From the NCBI GenBank assembly GCA_029255685.2, contig CM055312.2, positions 79,862,369-79,926,368 on the forward strand: DNA of 64,000 nucleotides. The letters run 5' to 3'. The notes beneath the pieces were generated by a model. The model made no database searches and was not told the origin of the DNA. It saw only the letters and a program-made list of their open reading frames with translations. This document shows, piece by piece, positions 55,401 to 64,000 of this stretch. Source of the stretch: Silene conica (lineage: Eukaryota > Streptophyta > Magnoliopsida > Caryophyllales > Caryophyllaceae). The stretch's first letter is position 1. Each line of letters opens with the position of its first letter. Made by a program: the position numbers and the translations under genes.

Positions 55401-58400
55401 TTTGATATCGGTCATGTAAGTTGTATCGGTGTAGTATCGGCTTTATTAACATGATTTAGCTATTTTAGGCCACCCGTATATAGGAAATAATCGGCACAGA
55501 CGCTTGAAAGCATTTTGCGTAACTGCTGAAATTCGATACCATGAGGTAGGTTGGGTTATTTAATTTCTAGGGTGAAACTGACTTTAAGGGCAGTGGACTA
55601 GTGAGTGCTGAAGCAAGGTGGTTTACTGGATGGCGGGGTTGTGGGTGGTCGATTGTCGAGCATGGGGGAGTTAAGGGTGATGGATTACTGAGGGAGTGAG
55701 GGGTGGAGGGGTAGGCTGAGGGTGGTTGTGTGGAGTTCATGTCGTAGGTTTAAATAGACCACTGGTAGTGGTTGTGTGTGAAGTCTGTTGTACTTTGTAC
55801 ACGTAGGAAATGAGATGTTTGTTGGGCTGGCATTGATGCTCCCTTCTTCCCATCCATTAATGCAAATTGCTCCTTGTTTGGGGTGTTTAGCGGTAATGAG
55901 ATATAATTGTACTGTAAGACCTCACACTTTTTTAACAGAATTACTTTTTCACATACGGATTTTACCTTTTCACATACACTTTTTCATTAACTTTCCATCT
56001 AATACCCTTCTAATCTCAAACATAATCCCATTACGTTATTTCGTTCGTTAAATTTCTCATTGGACTTCAACAATGGATCTTAATTGATTAATTAATGAAA
56101 TAATTTATTTGTTTACCAATTGTTATTAATCGTTGCAATTTCTTTGATCAATTATTAAGAACTTTTTGTTTGTTAATCATAATGATTGAAATTAGGATTT
56201 AAAAATAATCGTTATTGGGAATGGTGGCAGTGGTGGATTGTCATGCTTTGATACGCGCAGTCACATCAAATTACATGGTAGCATTTAAGCAATCTAGTAG
56301 CAGCACACATGTAACACAAATGTGATTTACACTAGCAGCATACACATGAGCCGCCATCCGACAATCGTAGCACGGACATGTTTATGCAATAAACATACTC
56401 ATTTAATCCAAACAAAACTCCAAACCAATCTAGCCATCAACAAATTCAACATGTTTGAACAACTTCTAAAATCGTAAGGGAGCGGATGCCAGTGAGTGGA
56501 TTAGGGCGGGACTGGAGTGAGCAGGATGGGTGATTATTGTTGGGGGGGAGGGGGTGTGTACTGCATGAGTCTGATTGAGTGAAGGGAGATGAGGAAAAAT
56601 GACAAGGGTAAAATTGTAAATATCGTATGTGAAAGAGTAAAATTTGTATGTGAAAAAGCACAACTCTTTTTTAATCATAGAAAATTATGTCAAGCAAATG
56701 TATATATAAATGGAACGAGGGGAGTATGAAGCTTTGATGGAATTGGCGAATCAAGACAATGTGATCATATGTTTGAATATTTGCCTATACTGCCAAGAAC
56801 ACAACGGTCACTGGGCACGTGGTATCAACTCCGTAGATCTCGTCTTTTTTCTCCGCTAGGGTTTGTTTCTTTTGCTTTAGGAGATTCAGTGCAACTAATC
56901 AACTTGCCGTTGGCTTTAATCGATGTCAAAAGGCGCCATTTTTTTTAACTTCCTCTTTTTTCTCCCCTCACCTCTTGGCAGCTGTTTTCTGTTACTCCTT
57001 TTCTCCAGCTCTAATAATAATCCTGTTGCTGATTCCTTGTTTTTTTTTCCATTCTTACTTTTCGGAGAAGAACCTAAAAGGTTCATACCTGCATTACCCC
57101 GACTCTCTGTCTAACACATGTGAGAGTGTCGGACATGGCTATTTTATGTGATTTTTTTTAAAAGAAAAAAAATTATGGGTCTAAAGTGAAGTGTCGAAGT
57201 GTCTGTCTTGTCGTACACTCGACACGGTAGCTAAGTGAAGTGTCGGAGTAACATAGGTTGATACTATTTTTTTTATCCAGGGTTTATATTTAAGTTTTCA
57301 TTTTGTTCTGGTACAAGTTCAGATATCGGTTTAAGATATAAATATTTTTTCGTCAAGAGATACCCAATGTTTATGCCATCTGTAAATATAGTACCTAAGG
57401 TTTATTTTTTTGTTGAGAGGTACCTATATTTTATTTTATTTTTTGTCGAAAGGTAGCAACAAACGTTTTCCGGTGCTCAACGGAAAACAAAATTTAATCC
57501 TGATTAATCGCTTATCCACCCTCCACCACCTTGCACCTTCCTCCTCCTCCCTCACTTCAGCCACCTTTCTCCTCCTCCCTCCTCCCGCACCCTATCAAAC
57601 TCCTTTTGCCAACCATCACCTCCTCTTCGACACCTCCACTTTAAGTTTCTCTTCTTGCCTCTCTTAATTTGAATTTATCACTTTTGTTGGAGCAATTTTG
57701 AGTTTGGTGGTGGCGATAATGGTTTGTACGATGGTAGTCTGAGAAGAGTAGTTGGAGGTGGTGGCTATGGAGGATGAGGGTGGAGAGAAGAGAGGATGAG
57801 GGAAGGGTTAGGATATGATGCCACGATGGAGGTGGAATTGGGTTCGGTGCTGGAACACAAGAGATGGTTCGAAGGGTTGTGGGCTCGGTTGAGGGTGGCT
57901 AGGTGAATTGGTATGTGGAAGTGGATTTGTTGGTTTAAAGGGTGGTTCGATTCTGGTTTGTCATGGTGGTTGACTATTGTAAATTCAAGGTATTGAATGG
58001 AGGAACAAGGTTTGTTTGGCAGTGCAGGTCAGAGACTCATGCGTGCATCAGGGTGACATCGTAGATGGAGGGGTGAAGATATGCAGAGGTGGGTCGGTGA
58101 CTCAGTGGTGCGATTTGGTGGTTATGGTTTGGTTGTTTGCATAGTTGTCAATGAGGTGGTTTATTTGGTGGTGGTGAAGGAGAAGAGTAGATGGAAAGGG
58201 TTAGGATTTAGGATGGATGAGACTTATAATTATACACTTTTAAGAGGTTAATTATTATTTTAAGATCTTAAGAAACAAAAATCATTTTTTTATGTCAAGT
58301 CAAGACCGAATCTTGACTTTTTTTGGCAGAAAAAGTTAGTTCGTACTGTTTCGACAAAACGAATGTAAAATGTAGGTACCTTTAAACAGAAAAAGTTAAA

Positions 58401-61400
58401 TTAAAAAACTTAAGATATCATGTTCGAAAATGGCATAAACGTTGGGTAATTTTTCACGAAAAATCCCAATATAAATATTTCTTGAGCCGACTCCAACGGG
58501 GCCAAAAATGCTGTCATTAATTACTTTCTCTTGTCAAATGTCAGGTCACAGGGAAATTCGTGAAAATACGGGATGCTTTATATCAAGTTACTAGTAGACT
58601 CCGAAGCAAGTTTTTCTCTAGTGATACGACAAGCGTCTCTGAAAGCCAGGCAAATACTCCACTATCAGTAGATTCAAGCCATCATGAAAGAGTTAGAGAT
58701 CTACCCATCGATATACACCACTCTTCGGCGACTTCCCAGTCTATTGGTAGACTATCTACTATGCGGCAGGGTTTAAACTCTTTGTACAACCACCAGATAT
58801 TGGATCATTCACCTTTGGCAGGGTCCCTAACATCTGAGGTAGCATTAGATGCAAGGTATCATGGAGGAGTTAGAGATTTACCCATTGGTGTGTACCCCTC
58901 AATAGTCCCCTCCCAGTCTACTGATGGACTATCTACTATGAGGCAGGGAGTGGACTCTTTATACAATCACCAGAGATCAGATCATTCACCGTTATCAGGG
59001 CCTCGACAATCTGATGTGGCACTAGATGCACGTTATCATGGAAGAGGCACAGATTTACCCATTGGCATGCAGCACTCTTTTGGAAACGCTCAGTCTATTG
59101 ATGGACTGTCTACTATGAGGCACGGCTTGGACTCTTTATACAACCATCAGAGATTAAATCATTCACCTTTGTCTGGGCCTCGAACATCTGAGGTGTCACT
59201 AGATGCAAGTCGTCATGGAAGAATTGGAGATTTACACACTGGTCTCCACCGCTCCTTTGCGCCTTCTCAGCCTATTGATGGACGATCTGCGATGAGGGAG
59301 GGTGTAGAATCTTTGTATTACCCTCAGAGATCAGATCATTCATCTTTGGCAGGGTCTCGAATACCTGAGGTATGAAACAAAAACAACAAAACCTTTTTTG
59401 TCGTCAAATATTTCTTTAGTCCCGCCCGTCACCCATCCTTGCCCACTTCTCCCTTACTATATCTTCTTTGAAATGTTGACTTCGTGACTGCAGGTAGCTG
59501 TTGGTGTAAACTCCAGGAGTTTTGTTAATCTTGGCAGAGGTGGTCCAGCTAACGGTGGAGCAGAACTTGGCAGGTTTGTCTCTGCTTCTGTCCTCTCTAG
59601 TTTTCTCTTTTATGGTTCCAAGATGGATGTATAAGGAAAATGTATCTTAGTCTTTTGCATCTTACCCAAAAGCGCGCGAACATAGTTGAAGATAATACAT
59701 CGGTGAGCATGTTCCAAAGATTGAAATTATTTATAGTAAAATCATACGTGATTTATGGTTTCTTCTTTTTTGTACATGATCCTGCCAATTATTTTATATG
59801 CAATTTATGCATTGGACCAGCCAGAGATGTAATTGGATTCTTATTTTTGCGTACGGCACCTAAGATGATATAGGAGTAGAAGTCTTTACTACGGAATGGG
59901 TGTGTGTGCATCAAGCTGTAGCTCACTATGTTTATGTATTTTCAGTGGAAACAGACCAGCTATTGTAACAAATACAACAGTGGAGATTTTGGTTCCTGAA
60001 GATGCTATCAACTCGGTATATGGTGAGAACGGGAGGAATCTAATGCGTATAAGACAGGTACATTGAAAGCTCCCTAAATATTGGTTCTGGACTTGAACTC
60101 TTGACTTACACTGCTTGTGGAATTGGGGTCTATCTCTTTACTCAAGTTCTAGATATTGTCGAGGAAGGCTTGACCTTTACTAATATGATTTATATCGAAA
60201 AAAGCCAAGAATAGTCTTTCTGTTTGGGAACCAGGGGAGTGAAAAGTCTGCTGGTGTTTTTGTTTTACCCATTTTTTGGATGGAGGAATTTGGCAGTAAA
60301 GTAGGGAGACAACTTCCTTTCTTTGGACAGTGAGTTGGGTTGGCGGAGGAGATTAGGAAACAGGGTCAAATTCGGTGAAAACAGTGAGGTCTCCTTGGAT
60401 CACATTAAGATCAAAGGTTTAGATGAAGCATTTAACCTTATTCTAATTCTTTTTCACACTTCACTTGGCAAACTTAAAAATTTGATAGGTAAGCGAAAAT
60501 GAGTTCTAGCCTGTAGGCACACTAAAAGTATGTACCAGTACTAGATACACAAAATTATTAGGTATGCTAAAATGAGTTGTAAGTACACCAAATTATAAAA
60601 TGCGTACAACCATTGCCGTCTTAGTTAATGGATTTTTGACCAACTAACATGTTTTCTAACCTCAAATACTACAACAAAATCAAACGTGTCGTTTTTTTAT
60701 ACAAAAAAATTACCCCCTCCGGTTTTAGATATGTTTTCGTTTTCTCAGCGAGCCTTTGACTTTAATTTTAGAAAAATATATTTGTCCAAAAAGTGTAAAA
60801 TTACACCAATAAATTTCTTAGGAAAAGCTTTTTATACGGGTATACATTTCGTAATACTTGCGCGCATATATTGTGAGAGATATGAAGAGAGAAACGAGCG
60901 TCTCGAATTGTGAGAATGACCCCTTAAAAATATCTAAGGGAGTATTAGAGACTTGTTCTCAGTTCTCACGGTTCTAACCAAGTTTGGGGTTCTACATACG
61001 AGCATATCTCTATATATATGTGCCCTTGCTAAGGATTTATTTTCCTCGGCCTCCTGCTTTCATAGTTAGGCTTTTGCCTAAATGAAACTCTGTAAAAATA
61101 AACTAAAAAATAGAAGGATCCATTTTCCTCCTATCCAAAGCTTATTAAAATATTTCTAATGAGAACACCAATCACCATAGCTCAATTCTCACATCCCTCC
61201 CTTTCACTCCTAAACTTTTCAGATTATATCTACAACATTGAACTTGTTTGAAAGAAAAACACTACAGCTCTGATATATCCAGTTTTTGACTTATTGCTTA
61301 TGATTCAGATATCGGGTGCCAAGGTCGAAGTGCATGAAGCTCCTTCCGGGACAAGGGATAGGACGGTGTTGATATCCGGGACTCCAGAAGAGACACAGGC

Positions 61401-61446
61401 AGCTCAAAGCCTCCTCCATGCATTCATCCTTACCGGGTCGTCCTAA
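52436..61446 (+). CDS. HEN4: HEN4-like RNA-binding protein with five KH domains
   Basis: The exons are 52436-53050, 53860-54369, 54653-54928, 58545-59369, 59494-59573, 59946-60057 and 61309-61446. All have GT-AG introns and phases agree, giving 851 aa. The start is ATG (MAESFQSPPFKRTL), the first in frame. KH domains with their GxxG loops are IGKSGSTI (about 60), IGKGGKTV (about 165), IGRGGSIV (about 335), LGKGGTIV (about 428) and YGENGRNL (about 793). The last follows TTVEILVPEDAINSV, and the protein ends LLHAFILTGSS. Arabidopsis HEN4 is a nuclear protein that works with HUA1/HUA2 in AGAMOUS pre-mRNA processing; that function is inferred from family resemblance. Exon 4 carries four tandem 59-aa repeats. 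Intron 3 (3.6 kb) and intron 6 hold transposons, but all exons are open. Confidence 0.9.
55925..56690. mobile_element. Inverted-repeat element in HEN4 intron 3
   Basis: The left arm (TTACTTTTTCACATACGGAT followed by TTTACC) is mirrored by the right arm at about 56600-56690 (TTTCACATACAAATTTTACT on the other strand). The TIRs are about 60 bp and imperfect. No TSD was resolved. Confidence 0.5.
57347..58470. mobile_element. Non-autonomous MULE in HEN4 intron 3
   Basis: The 9-bp direct repeat ATAAATATT lies at 57338-57346 and 58471-58479. Inside, TTTTTCGTCAAGAGATACCC, then AATGTTTATGCCA is mirrored by the right end (TGGCATAAACGTTGGGTAAT, TTTTCACGAAAAA). Further inverted similarity around GAGGTACCTA extends the TIRs to about 130 bp. 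No transposase is present; the core has CT-rich and GA-rich halves. Confidence 0.75.
58665..59369 (+). repeat. Four tandem 177-bp (59-aa) repeats within HEN4 exon 4
   Basis: Units begin at 58665, 58842, 59019 and 59196. Each encodes 59 residues on the plan (A/S)LDxxxHGxxxDLPIG, then QSxDGLSTMRxGxDSLYNHQ, RxDHSPLxGxRxSEV. The units have identical length and no gaps. The final Val of unit 4 is the first codon of exon 5. The first and last units are the most diverged. The segment lies between KH4 and KH5 and is Ser/His/Asp-rich, probably disordered. Confidence 0.92.
60713..60942. mobile_element. Stowaway MITE in HEN4 intron 6 (230 bp)
   Basis: CCCCCTCCGGTTTTAGATAT is mirrored by AAAAATATCTAAGGGAG. 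TA flanks both ends (60711-60712, 60943-60944). Confidence 0.75.
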
Positions 61447-61754
61447 GCCAACTCGGAAACACAATAGGACTTCGGACCATGTTTGTTGTCTGCAGGCACG
61501 AGGTGACAGAAGGTGGCACGCTTGTACATCATTCTTTTTTCCTTTCCTCGTTTTCAAAGTATTGTTGGGTAGAAAAAGAGCTAGGGCTGTCTCTGTTCAA
61601 CAAATTAATTTTCCAAGCATGTAACAAAATTAAGCTGCCTACATTGTAAATTAGTCATTAATTTATGGAAGAGATGTAGGACGACAATTTTGGGTGTTGT
61701 GGAATTATGTTTGAAGATGTGGACTAGGTTAATAGGTGAAGTAATTCATGGTCA

Positions 61755-61760
61755 AATAAA
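61755..61760 (+). terminator. Likely polyadenylation signal of HEN4
   Basis: AATAAA about 310 bp after the stop codon, followed by T-rich TTGTATTCTGTAATTCTGTA. This is a plausible plant poly(A) region. Confidence 0.45.
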
Positions 61761-61789
61761 TTGTATTCTGTAATTCTGTATTGTATTAG

Positions 61790-62700
61790 CGACGGATCTC
61801 TTATTTGATCCTTTTTTTTTAGTTGAAAAAATTATACAAATAATTTCATTACTCTGGGATATCATAGACTTTTTTTAAAGTAGGATATAGTTTTAATTGG
61901 ACACCTAAAATTGGTAGTCAATTTATAGGGATGTTAAAAGAACTTGCATATTTTGGGTCAACTTTTTTTTGGCAAAGTTTTTTTTTTAATTATATTTTGG
62001 GTCAACTTAAAGGTGTGTAAACTTGTCAAAATATTTCTCGACCAAAACCCTTTGGAAATAACCACTCTTTTCAACTTGAACCTGAAAACAACCCAACTTG
62101 TTAATATAATTTTCATATTTAGGGTTAAGACCCACCCCATCGGTGATCTGACTCGTAATAGTTAAATTTAGGGTCATTTGATAATTTATACCTTGAATAA
62201 TATTTTTTCAAATCTTATATATCTAACATAACTTTCTTTAAAATTTTACACTAACGCAACATTTTTTTCCAAACTTAATTCCAAATCTAAAAAAAAGCCT
62301 GAATTGACGATCTTACCCTTACCAATTAAATATCATCATCCTTTCCCTCACCGTTAACGCACACATTTTGACATTTACAATTACCACCATTAAAAACCAT
62401 CAAATTAGTAACGACAAAATCGTCAATTTAGAGATATTTTTAAAATTTGATTTCAAATTTGAAAGAAAATATTATTTTAGGTATAAGATTTTAAAGAAAA
62501 TTATTAGGTATAAGATTTCAAAAAAGCGAGCTATTCTAAGTTATCAAATGACCCTTAAATTTATTGAAACATACAATGAAATTTATTGAAAACATACATT
62601 GAAATTCATTGTACTTAGTAAACACAAAATACATGAAGTGCCCACATCATACATGTGGTTTTCCAGTATTCAGAAAACATACATTGAAGAGATTAGGAAT
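61790..62700. other. Intergenic region between HEN4 and the Costars gene
   Basis: AT-rich with a few short direct repeats (TTTGGGTCAACTT twice near 61950-62005; AAACATACATTGAA three times near 62590-62690). No gene is seen. The two genes converge tail to tail here. Confidence 0.5.
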
Positions 62701-62806
62701 AAAAAATAGATAGTAATCATATAATATAATCATAAGAAGTTGATTGCATCAGACTGAGAATCCACACTAATCTGAGAGAACAAACACAGAGCTAAGGGCC
62801 ATTCAA

Positions 62807-62995
62807 TTATGCATCAGTAGAAGATGCAGCTGGAGATGGTTTAAGAGTAATGACCACATTATCATGGACTCCTTGCAGAAGTAGTTCTCCGTCGTATGTC
62901 AATAGTTTCCTCTTTTTCGCAGCTCGTAGGGTTCCTACCAGAGCTTCAAATATATTTGCACAGCGGTCATCATGAAACAGAACCCCAAATGTTAC
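62807..62995 (-). CDS. Costars family protein, C-terminal exon (partial)
   Basis: On the minus strand, after the acceptor TTTATGTAG, the frame reads VTFGVLFHDDRCANIFEALV, then GTLRAAKKRKLLTYDGELLL, then QGVHDNVVITLKP, and ends AASSTDA with a stop at 62807-62809. This is the characteristic core of the small (about 80-85 aa) Costars proteins, related to animal ABRACL. Dictyostelium Costars promotes actin dynamics and motility; the plant function is not well known. The exon supplies 62 residues, so about 20 N-terminal residues must come from an upstream exon. I could not identify it between 63000 and 64000. The gene may therefore start beyond the window. Confidence 0.88.
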   Translation of the reverse strand, partial: VTFGVLFHDDRCANIFEALVGTLRAAKKRKLLTYDGELLLQGVHDNVVITLKPSPAASSTDA

Positions 62996-62999
62996 CTAC

Positions 63000-64000
63000 A
63001 TAAACAAGATCACTTGAGAGAATGTCACAAATGGTCGTCAACTGGTAAGCGAGGTATCATGAAATGTCCGAGAAACATAGGTACGAGCTCATAATTTGTG
63101 AACAAAAATTAACCATTTCCTTCACAAGTCAAAGTACTCCGACGAAACAGAAAATGCACATCCAATGAGATTATTGGCGGGTCTAAATTAAAGTGTCTGC
63201 TAAGAACTGAAAATGTGCTGAAATCTATTCAACTGTAAAATGATTGTTTTAACTACTAATTTACTGATTAAAAAAAAAGCTTCACAGTAAAATTCCGTTG
63301 TGTAAGACCACAAAATTGAAGTCATTAATGATAAGAAGTGATTCTCCAAAACCAAAGGATCAGTCTTTACTGCAAGGGTTGGGTTTGTTTCCCTGGGAAA
63401 GTGAAAAGCTAAGGTTTGACGAACCCTTCTCTCGAAAATACAGGTGTTACAGTGTTGCACTTACCATCTGACTGACCGAGGGCTGCTAGCCAAGCCGGCT
63501 ACTATGAAGTAAACATTACAGAAACAAAAAAATGTCTTAGTTTCCCAAATAAATAAAGAGATGTGGAATTCAAGATGCAGCAACGCGGCATGGACAAAGT
63601 TAAAAACAGCCACCAAAATCAGCCCAAGGCATTAGATAGTCTAATAGACATTGGTGTGCAGTTGAGCACCTATGTTATTCAGCTCTTCCATTTTGGGTCC
63701 ATACGGCCATACCCATGTACGACGAGGTTACTAGTCCTTACACTACTCCTTGCGAAGACAGAAAGAGAGCCTTGCATTACAAGAGTAATGGAAGAGATCG
63801 GTATATAAAGGAACAGTATTATGATTGTGGACAAGACTAAGCCTTAAATGTTTTGAAGATGTATTCTCGAACCTGAAAGGACCGGGTTCTCATGTCTCAA
63901 AATTTGAGACAGGGTCCTCATATCTTGAACTTGGATCCCATTACCGAGTCTGAGTAACATAGATGAGAATACATATGTGGCCTCCCATTAAGAAGCGAAA
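63000..64000. other. Upstream/intron DNA of the Costars gene; no second exon recognised
   Basis: No frame here gives the expected N-terminal Costars sequence (an MxxxEEVxxLKEEIxxLG pattern) ending in a phase-0 donor. It is probably a long intron. Confidence 0.4.

Larger units (their letters stand above)
54929..58544 (+). other. HEN4 intron 3, enlarged by transposons
   Basis: A 3616-bp intron between GTACATGCC and AAATGTCAG. It holds an inverted-repeat element at about 55925-56690 and a MULE at 57347-58470. The rest (54929-55920, 56700-57330) has no recognised feature apart from one Stowaway-like end near 56715 (GGAACGAGGGGAGTA). Confidence 0.75.

Noticed and set aside
63420..63500. First exon of the Costars gene on the minus strand
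   Set aside because: A donor-like GTAAGT follows a short L-G-Q-S-D-G stretch, but the frame has an upstream stop and no N-terminal Costars pattern, and the phase does not fit.
63563..63808. 81-aa open frame on the + strand
   Set aside because: No recognisable domain, and antisense to the presumed Costars intron. Likely chance.

Overview
This window is nuclear DNA of a flowering plant. It has multi-exon genes with GT-AG introns, a plastid-DNA insertion, and dense plant transposons of nearly every class. It is most likely a eudicot with a repeat-rich genome; I lean to Caryophyllales from the general look of the repeats, but the sequence does not prove it. About 80% of the window is transposon-derived or AT-rich intergenic DNA. 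Only three host genes can be supported: FBP2, a three-exon chloroplast fructose-1,6-bisphosphatase of the redox-insensitive type (19755-22355, +); a HEN4-like nuclear RNA-binding protein with five KH domains, seven exons and 851 aa (52436-61446, +); and the last exon of a Costars-family gene (62807-62995, -).

Layout. 1-354: terminus of a CACTA element inserted in the RNase H region of a Ty1/copia element, whose 3' LTR ends at 2074. 2294-12420: a solo copia LTR split by a 9.2-kb CACTA-like element. That element carries captured exons of a sterol glucosyltransferase and a nested Helitron, and the Helitron holds a small MULE (6136-7312) and probably another CACTA. 13834-18685: a Mutator-like element (MULE) with ~280-bp terminal inverted repeats (TIRs) and a perfect 9-bp target-site duplication (TSD). 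It carries a truncated transposase and a plant-mobile-domain (PMD) gene, and sits exactly inside the 3' terminus of an older Helitron. 19755-22355: FBP2, followed by a psaB plastid fragment and a hAT element. 24952-33300: an 8.3-kb element with long TIRs, containing a second MULE with a decayed transposase (26396-31162), a U6 snRNA/LINE-like chimeric retrosequence with poly(A) and a 14-bp TSD (31513-31890), and a Stowaway MITE. 34339-37909: a minus-strand Helitron filled with tandem repeats. 37998-48980: LTR-derived DNA rich in an ACTCGGYCGAGT motif, hit by a TRIM (39971-48779) that was itself hit by a young gag-only copia element (40384-48633). 49863-51908: a Helitron just upstream of HEN4. 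The HEN4 introns carry a MULE, a second inverted-repeat element and a Stowaway MITE.

The host genes do not form a pathway. FBP2 (plastid sugar phosphate metabolism) and HEN4 (nuclear pre-mRNA processing) are, as I recall, immediate neighbours in Arabidopsis (At5g64380/At5g64390). If so, the window is a conserved gene pair driven ~30 kb apart by nested transposons. The most unusual items are the U6-LINE chimera, four tandem 59-residue repeats in one HEN4 exon, the PMD-bearing MULE, and the depth of nesting. No tool was run; all boundaries come from reading TIRs, TSDs, splice sites and frames by eye.
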